Assembly (NCBI GenBank): GCA_963795835.1
Contig: CAWCJC010000007.1
Location: 186,001-250,000, forward strand
Length of the DNA stretch: 64,000 nucleotides
Source: JALYXI01 sp963795835
Lineage (GTDB): Bacteria; Acidobacteriota; Terriglobia; Bryobacterales; Bryobacteraceae
Reading direction: 5' to 3'
Shown one piece after another: positions 1 to 9,227 of the stretch (positions within the stretch are counted from its first letter, which is position 1; every line of letters starts with the position of its first letter). Position numbers and translations under genes: made by a program. The notes below the pieces were generated by a model, which did not search any database, had not been told where the DNA came from, and worked only from the letters and a program-made list of their open reading frames with translations.

Positions 1-85
1 TCGGCTGATCGTCTTTCTTATCTCCTGGCGCAGTCTGTGCGAATGCGGAACAGGTTAAAATAAGTGCAAAAGTCAAGCGTTTCAT
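1..85 (-). CDS. N-terminus of a secreted protein (partial, runs off the left edge)
   Basis: Only the first 28 codons are inside the window. They begin MKRLTFALILTCSAFAQ, a typical signal peptide: two basic residues, a hydrophobic stretch and an AFA-Q cleavage site, followed by a charged start of the mature part (PGDKKDDQP). An AGAGG sequence lies about seven bases before the ATG at 85. The protein is therefore probably exported to the periplasm; its function cannot be read from this fragment. It is divergently oriented to the amine oxidase, with about 57 bases between the two starts. Confidence 0.55.
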   Translation of the reverse strand, partial: MKRLTFALILTCSAFAQTAPGDKKDDQP

Positions 86-142
86 AGAAACCTCTGCCGC
101 ACTCGGTGCAATTCGGTTGCCGCGTTGTGTTCCCCTTAATGT

Positions 143-1356
143 ATGACGGATGTTCTGATCATCGGGGCCGGGGCGGCGGGCCTGGCAGGCGGCCCGAGAC
201 TTAGTGGAATCCGGTGCAACGGTGACGCTACTCGAAGCGCGCGGCCGCATCGGGGGCCGCATTCTGACGGATCATGACGAACGGCTCGCCTTTCCGGCTG
301 AATTAGGACCCGAATTCATTCATGGCCGTCCGCCGGAGTTGTGGAAGCTAGTGAAGGAATCGAAGCTGGCAGCGGTAGAAGTTTCGGGTGAAAACTGGCG
401 TGCTGATTCCGGCGGTTTGCATCGCGCGGAAGAGTGGGATGACGAGGTTTTCAAGAAGCTGGAAGCCTTATTCGCAGCCGGACCGGAGCTTCGCTCAGGC
501 TTTGAAAGATGCGCGTATGGATGCGCCCTGGGCAACTCGGTATGTGGAGGGCTTCAACGCCGCTTACGCAGACAAGATCAGCGTGCAATCCATTCTGCAG
601 GATGAGCAGGCTGCCGCGAAGATAGAGGGCGATCGTGCTTTCCGCATCATCGGCGGCTACGATCGTGTTGCTCACGTGCTTTTGGATGAACGCGTGGACT
701 TGAGACTGAACAGCCCGGTTGACCAACTGCAGTGGACCCGAGGACGAGTGGAAGTTCGGGCGGCGGGTGAGCTGTTTGAAGCGAAGCAGGCTATCGTGAC
801 GGTTCCCCTCCCTTTGTTGCAAGCAAATGCTCTTCATATTTCGCCCGAACCACAGGAAGTGATTGCGGCCGCCAAGCGCCTGGAAATGGGGCAGGTGATG
901 CGCGTGACCTTTTGCTTCCGGGAGCGCTTCTGGGAAGAAAAAGCAGACTTCAGTTTCCTGTTCTCCGCGGACCAACAGGTTCCGACCTGGTGGTCGACGT
1001 TGCCCGTCTACGCTCCTATTCTTGTAGGTTGGGCGGCAGGTGCAAAGTTCCGTGCGGATCTGAGTATTCAGGATGCCGTGCGTTCGCTGGCGTCAATGCT
1101 GCGGGTACCTGAGCGCCTGGTGGAAGATCAGATGGTGACGACCTGCTTCCATAACTGGCACGATGACCCATATGCCCGTGGGGCTTATAGCTACACTCCG
1201 GCGGGTGCGATGGACTGCCACCACATTCTCACTCAGCCTGTGGAGGGCACGCTCTTTTTCGCCGGAGAGCATACCGAGACAGAGGGACACTCAGGTACCG
1301 TTCACGGGGCCATCGCGTCAGGTCGCCGCGCAGCGCGCCAGGCGCTCTCACAATGA
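143..1356 (+). CDS. Flavin-dependent amine oxidase (monoamine oxidase family), two frame breaks
   Basis: The gene should encode an FAD enzyme oxidising an amine substrate. The N-terminus shows the dinucleotide-binding pattern VLIIGAGAAGLA followed by ESGATVTLLEARGRIGGRI, the classic ADP-binding and GG-doublet motif. The C-terminal FAGEHTETEGHSGTVHGAI is the second FAD-contacting motif of the family. The frame is broken twice: an extra G near 188, inside the first glycine-rich motif, and a shift near 482. Read through both, the protein is about 400 residues, close to normal family length. The start at 143 is chosen because the motif begins immediately after it. It overlaps the next gene by four bases. 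The substrate is unknown. Confidence 0.8.
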
Positions 1357-2258
1357 AGGCAGTCTATTTGGAAGACGGCGAAGTGTCCATCCGCGAAGTG
1401 CCGGAGCCGGAGTTGCCCGTTGGACATGCGCGCATTCGGATGCTACAGGCTGGTATCTGCAACACCGATCTGGAACTTCAGAGAGGCTACTACGGCTTCC
1501 GCGGCATCCCCGGCCATGAGTTTGTGGGCGAAGTTACGGAGGGTCCCAAGGAATGGTTAGGACGTCGGGTGGTGGGCGAGATCAACTTGGCGTGCGGACA
1601 TTGCGAATTCTGCCAAGAAGGTCTGGGCCGCCACTGCGCTTCGCGAAGTGTCCTCGGAATTCTGGGGCATCCGGGAGCGTTCGCCCAGTCACTCACATTG
1701 CCAATCGAGAACTTGCGGGAAGTTCCGGACAGGGTCTCAACGGAGCATGCCGTGTTCACCGAGCCGATCGCGGCCGCTTGCGAAATTCTTGAGCAGGTAG
1801 CGATTCCGAAGGGCCAGCGGGTTGCCGTATTAGGGGATGGTAAGCTCGGGCTGCTGATCGAGCAGGTGCTTCGGGCTCACGGCGCGCAGGTTGATCTTTT
1901 CGGGCATCACCGCGGAGCCAAGAAAATCGCTGACGCGGGCTTGTTCCCGCTTGTGGTGGAAGCTACGGGTTCGGCGGCGGGCTTGGCTCAAGCGATTGCG
2001 ATGACGCGCCCTCGCGGGACGGTGGTGATGAAGTCGACCCTCCATGGCGAAGTGGTCATCAACACGGCGGCGGCGATCGTGAATGAGATCACGCTGGTGG
2101 GCTCGCGATGCGGACGCTTCGAACCCGCGCTCGAATTGCTTCGTTCAGGTGCGATCGATTTAGAACGGATGATCGACAGCCGGTTTGTGCTGCAGGATGC
2201 AGCCCAGGCTTTCGAACGCGCTGCCGTGAAGGGCGTGCTGAAGGTGCTCCTAAGTTAG
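1353..2258 (+). CDS. Zinc-dependent MDR-family alcohol dehydrogenase
   Basis: This 301-residue protein is a medium-chain dehydrogenase/reductase. Catalytic zinc ligands are visible as C36 (GICNTD) and H55-E56 (PGHEF). The structural zinc lobe is present as four cysteines in CGHCEFCQEGLGRHC, residues 81-95. A Rossmann motif (VLGDGKLGLL) lies near residue 157. The protein is somewhat shorter than the usual 340 residues. The start ATG overlaps the amine oxidase stop (ATGA), so the two are likely translated together; amine oxidation followed by aldehyde or alcohol conversion is plausible but is inference. It meets the agmatine deiminase gene tail to tail with a nine-base overlap. Confidence 0.85.
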   Translation: MKAVYLEDGEVSIREVPEPELPVGHARIRMLQAGICNTDLELQRGYYGFRGIPGHEFVGEVTEGPKEWLGRRVVGEINLACGHCEFCQEGLGRHCASRSVLGILGHPGAFAQSLTLPIENLREVPDRVSTEHAVFTEPIAAACEILEQVAIPKGQRVAVLGDGKLGLLIEQVLRAHGAQVDLFGHHRGAKKIADAGLFPLVVEATGSAAGLAQAIAMTRPRGTVVMKSTLHGEVVINTAAAIVNEITLVGSRCGRFEPALELLRSGAIDLERMIDSRFVLQDAAQAFERAAVKGVLKVLLS

Positions 2259-3263
2259 CGGCGCGGGCTGCTGCTGCGTCATGCAATGCAGCGTACCCAA
2301 GCCCCACACCAGCGCGACGCAATCGATTCCGCAAACCTCGCGGTCCGGAAACACGCCAGCCAGAATGTTGAGCGCCAGCCTGTCGTTCGGATCGTTGAAA
2401 GTCGGTACCAGAACGATGGAGTTCGCAATATAGAAATTCGCGTAGCTGGCGGGCAGACGCTGGCCGCTAAAGTGAAGCGCTTTGGGCATCGGGAGACGCA
2501 CCACACGCACGGGGTAATCTCGCAGAATCGCTTCGTTCTCTTTGCAGATTTCGTAGTTCGGATCGGCGGGATCGTCTTCCGTCGCGATCACCACCGTATC
2601 GGGCCCAACGAACCGCGCAATGTCGTCAACGTGGCCGTGTGTATCGTCGCCGACGATGCCTCGGTTCAGCCAAATCAGCTTTGTCGCGCCCAGATGTTGC
2701 GCGATTTCTTCTTCCAGCTCCTCGCGGTTCAGGTGAGGGTTGCGGGCCTGAATTGGGCTAAGCAGGCACTCTTCTGTGACCAACGCGAGACCCTGGCCAT
2801 TTACATCGATAGAGCCCCCTTCAAGTACCACGGGCGGAGTAACCGTCACGTCCGCCGCGCGCTCCGCGATTCTCAGGCCTGCTTCCTGGTCCAGGTGATG
2901 GTTCGCGTACTTGGCCCACCCATTGAAGCGCCACTTGACCGCGGCGACATGGCCTGCTTCGTCATGTACGAAAAGTGGTGCGAAATCGCGTGTCCAGACG
3001 CGGTCCGTCGGAATGTGGAAGAACTCGACTGCCGTCAGGTTGGCGCCGGTCTTGCCGAGCACGCGGCGGGCACGATGTTCGGCGTCCGCATCGGCTACGA
3101 GAATGCGGACTCGCTCCACAGCAGCCAGCTTGCGGACAATCTCTGCGTACGTCCACGGGATCGGTGTGAAGCGCCCCGGCCAATCTTCGCGATTGTGAGG
3201 CCACGCAATCCAAGTCGCCTCATGTAGTGCCCACTCCGCGGGCATCGTGTAGGAGCGGCTCAT
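2250..3263 (-). CDS. aguA: Agmatine deiminase (peptidyl-arginine deiminase family)
   Basis: The 337-residue protein hydrolyses agmatine to N-carbamoylputrescine and ammonia in the family it matches. Visible signatures are WIAWPHN near the N-terminus, the EGGSIDVNG strand, the catalytic GDDTHGHVDD segment, and the nucleophilic cysteine in LGTLHC at about residue 327, ten residues before the end. The gene begins four bases inside the end of the carbon-nitrogen hydrolase gene (ATGA). That gene normally supplies the next step, so the pair makes putrescine from agmatine. No arginine decarboxylase lies in the window. Confidence 0.92.
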   Translation of the reverse strand: MSRSYTMPAEWALHEATWIAWPHNREDWPGRFTPIPWTYAEIVRKLAAVERVRILVADADAEHRARRVLGKTGANLTAVEFFHIPTDRVWTRDFAPLFVHDEAGHVAAVKWRFNGWAKYANHHLDQEAGLRIAERAADVTVTPPVVLEGGSIDVNGQGLALVTEECLLSPIQARNPHLNREELEEEIAQHLGATKLIWLNRGIVGDDTHGHVDDIARFVGPDTVVIATEDDPADPNYEICKENEAILRDYPVRVVRLPMPKALHFSGQRLPASYANFYIANSIVLVPTFNDPNDRLALNILAGVFPDREVCGIDCVALVWGLGTLHCMTQQQPAPLT

Positions 3264-4142
3264 ATAAGAAGTCGATTCACGATCGGTCCATAAGCATCAA
3301 TGCGCCGATCGCGCAGAAACGGCCAGTTGCGCCGGGTTTCGTCCATCTGGCGTGGGTCGCACTCGGCCATCAGGATCTCTTCTTTGTCGTGCGAAGCTTC
3401 GGCCAGCACACGGCCAAATGGGTCGCAAAGAAAGGAGCCGCCCCAGAACTCCAGGCCGTGATCCGGCGGGCCCTCGAACCCGACGCGGTTCACCGCGGCC
3501 ACGTAGATTCCGTTCGCAATCGCGTGCGAACGCTGAATGGTTCGCCACGCATCGTGCTGCGCCGCGCCGAACTCAGCTTTCTCCGAAGGGTGCCAGCCAA
3601 TCGCGGTCGGATAGAACAGAATGTTCGGACCACCTAAAGTAGCCAGGCGCGCGGCTTCTGGATACCACTGGTCCCAGCAAACCAGTGTCGCGATTCGGCC
3701 CGCCTTCGTGTCGAACGAACAGAAGCCCAGATCGCCCGGCGTGAAATAGAATTTCTCGAAGTAAAGCGGATCGTCCGGGAATATGCATCTTGCGATAAAT
3801 GCCCAGCAGCGAACCATCGGAATCGATCATCGCCGCCGTATTGTGATACACACCTGCGGCGCGCCGCTCAAAAAGCGAAGCAATCACCACAACACCCGCT
3901 TCCCGCGCGGCTTTCGAAATCGCTTCAGTGGAAGGTCCGGGGATGGGCTCGGCCAGATCAAAGAGCCGGGCGTCCTCTTCGCGGCAGAAGTACTGAGACC
4001 GGAACAACTCGGGCAGGCAGACAATATTGGCTCCCATCGCGCCGGCTTCAGCGATCTTGCCAACGGCCTTCGCCAGGTTCTCATTGGGTTCTGGCGAGCA
4101 CGACATTTGGACCAGCGCCACGCGGAACTTTTGGGAAATCAC
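3260..4142 (-). CDS. aguB: N-carbamoylputrescine amidase, one frame break
   Basis: This is a nitrilase-superfamily amidase that converts N-carbamoylputrescine to putrescine. The catalytic triad is readable across two frames: Glu in VCLPELF, Lys in YRKMHIP, and Cys in LVCWDQWYPE. The frame breaks just after KMHIP, where an extra G near 3777 separates the two halves; removing it gives IPDDPLYFEKFYFTPGD, exactly as in intact homologues. The repaired length is about 293 residues, normal for the family. It is the first gene of the aguB-aguA operon. Only 20 bases separate its start from the divergent gene at 4163. Confidence 0.88.
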
Positions 4143-4162
4143 TCTTCATTGTACGATCGGAC

Positions 4163-4885
4163 TTGGCCGTGGCAGACCGTTTTTACTCCATGAAGTGGGA
4201 AGATCAGCCCGACCGCTCCGTGGCCGCCGACTTTCTGGAGCGCGTCGCGGAAGACCATGGTTCGGTTGCGCGCGATGAAGCCGGAACATGGTGGTTGCAG
4301 CGCGTTCCGGAAGGTGTTGCCCAGTGGTACGGAGTAGCGCTAAAGGCCGGCGAACCGCGCGGAAGGCTCACACGCGCAACTGAATTTCGCCCGCCGGGTA
4401 TTCTTCGCGGCAGCGGCGACCGGCTTACGCTAGATTCGCGCGAAAGCGATGTCTACCTGGCCTTCTCCTTCCTGCTCGATCGCGTGGAAGGTGTGAGCTG
4501 GTCCGCCGATGGAACTGTACTGCTCGATAGCCCCTACGCCGGCGGCTCCACGGCGCGGGCCCGCAACTTCGCCGAGCAGTTCGGCCTCACTGTCACGCTG
4601 AACGACGATCCGCGCCTGAAGACAAAGTGGGAATTGAAGCGCCCCCGGCTGGCAGTGATGCAAGCAGGCCGGGATGTTACGGATGTGCTCGACCACTATC
4701 GTGTCCCGTGGACCCGCACCGCCGCACCCGCAAAGCCGACGTTTGAGACTGTAATCGTGGAGCACGCGGGACAGGCGGGCGCCTTTTCCGGAAATGTGAT
4801 CCTGGCGGACGAATACCGGCTGACCCCCGTGTCTGCGAAGCGCTTGCTGCACGAGATCTATTTGAGGTCGGCGCGTGAGGTCTGA
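4163..4885 (+). CDS. Conserved-looking protein of unknown function
   Basis: A 240-residue soluble protein with no signal peptide and no membrane segment. I do not recognise a family. Notable stretches are a WWLQRVPEGVAQWYGVAL segment, FSFLLDRVEGVSWSADGTV and a C-terminal EYRLTPVSAKRLLHEIYLR helix. The longest reading starts at TTG 4163; GTG 4169 and ATG 4190 are in frame and none has a clear ribosome binding site, so the start is uncertain. The stop overlaps the HAD phosphatase start by 11 bases, suggesting co-expression. It could be an enzyme of small-molecule metabolism, but that is only a guess. Confidence 0.6.
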   Translation: MAVADRFYSMKWEDQPDRSVAADFLERVAEDHGSVARDEAGTWWLQRVPEGVAQWYGVALKAGEPRGRLTRATEFRPPGILRGSGDRLTLDSRESDVYLAFSFLLDRVEGVSWSADGTVLLDSPYAGGSTARARNFAEQFGLTVTLNDDPRLKTKWELKRPRLAVMQAGRDVTDVLDHYRVPWTRTAAPAKPTFETVIVEHAGQAGAFSGNVILADEYRLTPVSAKRLLHEIYLRSAREV

Positions 4886-5525
4886 TGTTGCGGTGTTGTT
4901 CGATATTGATGGAACGCTGGTGCGCAAGACAGGTCCTCACCATCGCGATGCCCTCAGCATCGCCGCGCGTCGCATCTTCGGGGTTGAGGCAACCACCGAC
5001 GGCATCCCGGTGCACGGCATGTTGGACCCCGACATCCTGGCTGCCATGCTGGAACGCGCCGGGGTGAGCGAAGCGCGACGAGCCATGCCGGAACTGCAAC
5101 ATGCGGCCGAAGAGCATTACCTGGCGGAGTGTCCGGACTTGCGGTTCGCGGTCTGTCCCGGTGTGACAGAACTGCTGGCACGCCTGGAGCACGCGCAAAT
5201 TCCGACGGCACTGGTAACGGGGAACTTCACGCGCATCGGCTGGCGAAAACTGGAAGCGGCGGGTTTGAAACAGTACTTCCGCTACGGCGCGTTTGCGGAG
5301 ATGGCAGCCACTCGCGCGGGCCTGGCCGCGATTGCCGCTCGGGAACTTGGTTCACCCCAACGGGTGTTGCTGGTGGGCGATGCTCCGAGCGACATTGAAG
5401 CGGCAAAGGCAAACGGGTTCGTTTCGGTTGCAGTGCATACCGGTGTCTCAAACCGGGAGGACCTGGCTCCGTTGCAGCCTGACTATCTTCTGCCTTCGCT
5501 CCGGCTTTTCCCCCTAACCCTGTAA
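4875..5525 (+). CDS. HAD-superfamily phosphatase, phosphoglycolate-phosphatase-like
   Basis: The 216-residue protein has the HAD motif I with nucleophile Asp10 and acid Asp12 in VLFDIDGTLV. Motif II is LVTGNFTRIG and motif IV is VLLVGDAPSDIEAAKANG. The helical cap between residues 15 and 85 makes it a subfamily I (PGP/Gph-like) enzyme acting on small phosphate esters. The start is GTG at 4875, inside the previous gene; no better start keeps motif I. The exact substrate cannot be inferred from sequence. It ends 12 bases inside the convergent gene at 5514. Confidence 0.85.
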   Translation: MRSDVAVLFDIDGTLVRKTGPHHRDALSIAARRIFGVEATTDGIPVHGMLDPDILAAMLERAGVSEARRAMPELQHAAEEHYLAECPDLRFAVCPGVTELLARLEHAQIPTALVTGNFTRIGWRKLEAAGLKQYFRYGAFAEMAATRAGLAAIAARELGSPQRVLLVGDAPSDIEAAKANGFVSVAVHTGVSNREDLAPLQPDYLLPSLRLFPLTL

Positions 5526-5810
5526 CGCCTGTTCGATTCCATTGCGGACGGCCGATTCGATCGGATTTGCAAACGGTCTCACGAAGAAAGGCAGATCCCC
5601 TTGCGCAGTTACGTTGTCATCCGCAACCTTCAGCTTGCAATCCAGATGAAAACCCTTCACCTTGCCGGATACGGTGCAGGTATCGCCATCCCAAGTTTGC
5701 GTAATTTGGTCGGCATCACCGGGAAATTGCTGCTTTAGTTTCTCGGTAAATTTGGCGAGGCGCTGTTTCACCTCCGCCCGGGGAAGGGAATGCTGAACGG
5801 TAACTTGCAT
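5514..5810 (-). CDS. Polyhydroxyalkanoic acid system family protein (PHA_gran_rgn)
   Basis: A 98-residue soluble protein that matches the small PHA granule-region family (Pfam PF09650) in length and pattern: a charged N-terminal HSLPRAEVKQRLAKF helix, a central strand-rich WDGDTCTVSGKVKGF, and a C-terminal LPFFVRPFANPIESAV. Members occur widely outside PHA producers, so a role in storage granules is not implied here. It follows the LolC/E-type permease by five bases on the same strand and is the last gene of the lysS operon. The biochemical role is unknown. Confidence 0.75.
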   Translation of the reverse strand: MQVTVQHSLPRAEVKQRLAKFTEKLKQQFPGDADQITQTWDGDTCTVSGKVKGFHLDCKLKVADDNVTAQGDLPFFVRPFANPIESAVRNGIEQALQG

Positions 5811-5815
5811 ACGTC

Positions 5816-7039
5816 CTATTCATAGCGCAGAACTTCAGCCGGGCTGATCCTGGTGGCGTTGCGCGCGGGATAAATCGTAGCGAAAAAGCTGACCGCCAGC
5901 GCGACGCTTGCGACCCAGATGCCGTCGAACGGACGAGGTTCGAAAGGGACGAAGCTCAGGGAATAAATCTGCTCATCGAGACGCAGCCACTGGTACCGGT
6001 TGGCGAAATAACAAAGCGTGTATCCGGCAATAAGCCCGAGGATAGTTCCCGCAAGCCCGATCAGAACGCCCTGAGTCACGAAGATGCGCCGGATCTGGCC
6101 CGCGCGCGCTCCCATGGACATGAGCACCGCGATATCGCGCCGCTTCTCCATCACCATCATGACGAGCACGATCAGAATATTGAGCGCGGCAATCAGTTCG
6201 ATAAGACCAATGGTGATGACGGTGACGATCTTCTCCATGTTCAGTGCCTTGAGCAACTGGCTGTTCTGCTCCTGCCAGTTCGTCGATTGAAAGCGATCGC
6301 CCGCGATTGCGTCGGCCTGCTTTGCAACCTGAGGAGCCAGATAGACATCATCGACTCGCAACTCGATTGAATTCACCAGGTCCGGTAATGAGAGCAGCCG
6401 TTGCGCGGTCTCGAGAGGCACGTAGGTCCATTTGTCGTCCAGATCGTAGAAGCCCGATTCAAACGTGCCCCGGATGCCCATCCGCATCGATTTCGGGCGC
6501 GAGCCGAACGGTGTCAGTACTCCTGTGGGCACCAGAACTGTAACGTGTCCACCCGCTAAGATTCCGATATCGTGCGCCAGCTTGGAGCCCATCAGCATGG
6601 CGTCGCCTTCAAAGCCTGCCGCCGAGCCTGACTTCAGTTGCCGCAGTGTTTCACTCACGCGCAGCTCGCTTGCGAGTTCGACTCCCTTGAGCACGGCGCC
6701 CTGGCTGCCCAGGGGGCCGCTCAGGAAAACCTGCCCGTAGAGCACCGGCGCGGCAGCGGTAACGTGCGGTATCCGCAGCAGCTTAGGAATCAGTTCGCGC
6801 CAGTTCGAGATGCCAGGGCCGGGGTCTTTCTCCAGAACATTAACGTGGGCGGTGGCGCCTAACAAGTTGCGCTGCAGCGTGTTGCGAAAACCGTTGTTTA
6901 CGGCGAGAGAAATGACCAATGCCATCACGCCCGCTGCAACTCCAAGGACAGAGATTACGGTGATAACGGAGATAACCGCTTCCTTGCGCTTGGCGCGCAG
7001 GTACCTCCCGGCTATGAAGCTTTCAAACGCCACACTCAA
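5816..7039 (-). CDS. lolC: LolC/LolE-type ABC permease (lipoprotein release)
   Basis: The 407-residue inner-membrane protein has one membrane helix near residues 23-47, a large periplasmic domain (about 48-270) and three C-terminal helices. The N-terminal AGRYLRAKRKEAVISVITVI and the C-terminal VALAVSFFATIYPA followed by PAEVLRYE are characteristic of LolC/LolE permeases, which extract lipoproteins for transfer to LolA. No LolD ATPase is adjacent. The start overlaps the lysS stop by four bases; the lysS-lol arrangement recurs in other bacteria. It could also belong to a MacB-like export system, but the C-terminal ARNATRISPAEVLRYE favours Lol. Confidence 0.85.
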   Translation of the reverse strand: MSVAFESFIAGRYLRAKRKEAVISVITVISVLGVAAGVMALVISLAVNNGFRNTLQRNLLGATAHVNVLEKDPGPGISNWRELIPKLLRIPHVTAAAPVLYGQVFLSGPLGSQGAVLKGVELASELRVSETLRQLKSGSAAGFEGDAMLMGSKLAHDIGILAGGHVTVLVPTGVLTPFGSRPKSMRMGIRGTFESGFYDLDDKWTYVPLETAQRLLSLPDLVNSIELRVDDVYLAPQVAKQADAIAGDRFQSTNWQEQNSQLLKALNMEKIVTVITIGLIELIAALNILIVLVMMVMEKRRDIAVLMSMGARAGQIRRIFVTQGVLIGLAGTILGLIAGYTLCYFANRYQWLRLDEQIYSLSFVPFEPRPFDGIWVASVALAVSFFATIYPARNATRISPAEVLRYE

Positions 7040-8445
7040 ACGTCAAGACGCCGCAGACTGTCCGCGATTCCGATTTCCGGCTCAGGACGCAGCAGCGGAA
7101 ACAGGATCACATCGCGAATGGATCGTGAGTTGGTCAGCAACATTACCAGCCGATCGATCCCGACACCTTCGCCCGCGGTTGGCGGCATTGCGTAGCTGAG
7201 GGCACGAAGAAAATCTTCGTCCATGGGCTGCGATTCTGCATCACGCGAAGCTACTTGAAGATCGAAGCGGCGGCGCTGCTCCTGCGGGTCGTTAAGCTCG
7301 GTGTAAGCGTTGGCGATTTCCATACCGCCGATGTAGAGTTCGAAGCGCTCTACCAGACTCGGGTCTTCCGGCTTGTTTTTCGAAAGCGGCGAAATCTCCA
7401 CCGGGAAATCGTAGATGAAAGTCGGCTGAATCAGCGTCTTTTCGATTTCGTTTTCGAAGCGCTCCATCAGCGCGTGTCCGCTCAAGGTACGGTCGCCCAC
7501 GGCTTCGTGCATCGTCAGGCGTTTCACCTTGCTGAAGTCGAGTTCGTGCTCTCCATAGATCACGGTAGTGCCTCCGGTCGCGTCTAGCGCGAGCTGCTTC
7601 AGCATGTCCGCGGTGAGGTCCATCAGGCCTTTGTAATCCGTATAGGCCTGATAAAACTCGAGCATCGTGAACTCGGGATTGTGACGGGTAGAGATGCCTT
7701 CGTTGCGGAAATTCCGGTTGATTTCATATACGCGATCCAAGCCACCCACCACCAGCCGCTTCAGGTAAAGCTCCGGCGCAATGCGCAGGTAGAGATCAAT
7801 ATCGAGCGTATTGTGATGCGTAACGAACGGGCGCGCAGAAGCGCCGCCGTAAAGAGGCTGCATCATGGGCGTTTCCACTTCGAGAAACCCGAGCCCATCC
7901 AGTTGCCGCCGGAGAGAGGAGATGATTTTTGCGCGCGTCACAAAGACAGCGCGCGATTCGGGCGTGGCGACCAGATCCAGATAACGCTGTCGGTAGCGCG
8001 TCTCCACATCTTCCAACCCGTGCCATTTCTCCGGCAGGTTCAGCAGGATCTTCGACAGAAACTCCAGCCGCTCGACATGCACGCTCAACTCGCCAGTGCG
8101 TGTGCGGAACAGGTAGCCTTCGGCACCCACAATGTCGCCCAGATCCAGCGTGCCGAAGAGCTCATAATCGGCTTCAGGCAGCGCGTCTTTCTTGATGTAC
8201 AGCTGCAGCCGCTCGCCGCCTTGCAGAATGTGTGCAAAACCGGCTTTGCCCATGCGCCGGATGGTCATCACGCGTCCGGCAATCTTGACGTGTTCTTCCG
8301 GCGCGGCTGAGTCGGAATGCTTTGCCAGGATCTCCGGAACCGTATGGGTAAAATCGAAACGGCGTCCGTAAGGAAGCTGCCCCGCGGCCTCCATGGCGCG
8401 CGCGCGCCCCAGCCGCGTTTCGAACAGCTCATCTTCAAGCGACAA
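7036..8445 (-). CDS. lysS: Lysine-tRNA ligase, class II
   Basis: The 469-residue enzyme charges tRNA-Lys. The N-terminal OB-fold anticodon-binding domain spans about 45-145 (VKIAGRVMTIRRMGKAGFAH). Class II motif 2 is FRNEGISTRHNPEFTMLE and motif 3 is GEGVGIDRLVMLL. It is slightly shorter than the E. coli enzyme because of a shorter N-terminus. The start is TTG at 8445: a GGAGAG lies a few bases upstream and no nearer ATG keeps the N-terminus. It is the first gene of a three-gene operon and is divergent from the glycosyltransferase 30 bases away. Confidence 0.95.
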   Translation of the reverse strand: MSLEDELFETRLGRARAMEAAGQLPYGRRFDFTHTVPEILAKHSDSAAPEEHVKIAGRVMTIRRMGKAGFAHILQGGERLQLYIKKDALPEADYELFGTLDLGDIVGAEGYLFRTRTGELSVHVERLEFLSKILLNLPEKWHGLEDVETRYRQRYLDLVATPESRAVFVTRAKIISSLRRQLDGLGFLEVETPMMQPLYGGASARPFVTHHNTLDIDLYLRIAPELYLKRLVVGGLDRVYEINRNFRNEGISTRHNPEFTMLEFYQAYTDYKGLMDLTADMLKQLALDATGGTTVIYGEHELDFSKVKRLTMHEAVGDRTLSGHALMERFENEIEKTLIQPTFIYDFPVEISPLSKNKPEDPSLVERFELYIGGMEIANAYTELNDPQEQRRRFDLQVASRDAESQPMDEDFLRALSYAMPPTAGEGVGIDRLVMLLTNSRSIRDVILFPLLRPEPEIGIADSLRRLDV

Positions 8446-8474
8446 AACTCTCTCCTTCGAACAAGTACGTTATT

Positions 8475-9227
8475 ATGGCTCAGCGATTTGACTGTTTGAG
8501 CCGATCCCTTTCCATCATTATCCCCGCATATAACGAGGAATCCCGTTTACCTTCCACTTTGCTTGAGGTGACCAACTATCTGTCGGCCTCGGAATGGCGT
8601 CCGGTGGAGATTCTGGTGGTCGATGACGGGTCGAGTGATCGAACAGTCGAAGTGGCACAAGAGTATGCGAAGAACGGATGCCCGGTGCGCGTGCTGCGCA
8701 ACCCCGGCAATCGCGGCAAAGGGTTCGCGGTGCGGCACGGTATGCAGGAAGGCGTGGGGCAATGGCTTCTGTTTACCGATGCCGATCTTTCGACGCCCAT
8801 CTCGGAAATCGAGAAGCTATGGGCAGCAGTAAGCGGGGGCGGTGCCGCGGTGGCGATTGGGTCGCGCGCGCTGGATCGGTCGCTGATCGGGGTGAGGCAG
8901 CCAGTATTTCGTGAACGCGCCGGGCAAGTTTTCAATTGGGTGATGCAGCGCGTTCTGGGATTGCCGCTAAGCGACACGCAATGCGGCTTCAAGCTGTTTC
9001 GGCAGGATGCGGCACGCGCCGTTTTCGAGCGCCAGCAGCTGGACCGCTTCAGCTTCGATGCAGAAGCCTTGTTCCTGGCGCGCAAGCTGGGGTTCGTGAT
9101 TCGCGAAGTGCCCGTGCGTTGGAACGACGTTGCCGGCAGCAAAGTGTCTCTGGCTTCAGGGGCGCGAGGGTTTCTGGATTTGTTGCGCGTGCGACTGAAT
9201 GACGCGCGCGGCATCTATAAGCTGTGA
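8475..9227 (+). CDS. Family 2 glycosyltransferase, dolichyl-phosphate-glucosyltransferase-like
   Basis: A 250-residue GT-A-fold enzyme. The nucleotide-sugar site is seen as IIPAYNEESRLP, VVDDGSSDRTVEVA and the metal-binding FTDADLSTPI. The DTQCGFKLFR motif is typical of the DPG-synthase/ALG5-like branch, which loads a sugar on a polyprenyl phosphate. There is no C-terminal membrane segment, so it acts at the cytoplasmic face of the membrane. The acceptor and sugar are unknown. The stop overlaps the GTG start of the next gene (GTGA). Confidence 0.85.
   Translation: MAQRFDCLSRSLSIIIPAYNEESRLPSTLLEVTNYLSASEWRPVEILVVDDGSSDRTVEVAQEYAKNGCPVRVLRNPGNRGKGFAVRHGMQEGVGQWLLFTDADLSTPISEIEKLWAAVSGGGAAVAIGSRALDRSLIGVRQPVFRERAGQVFNWVMQRVLGLPLSDTQCGFKLFRQDAARAVFERQQLDRFSFDAEALFLARKLGFVIREVPVRWNDVAGSKVSLASGARGFLDLLRVRLNDARGIYKL

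Noticed and set aside
2286..3227. Long plus-strand reading frame (313 codons)
   Set aside because: It is antisense to the agmatine deiminase gene, has no family pattern, and the minus-strand frame carries the catalytic motifs.
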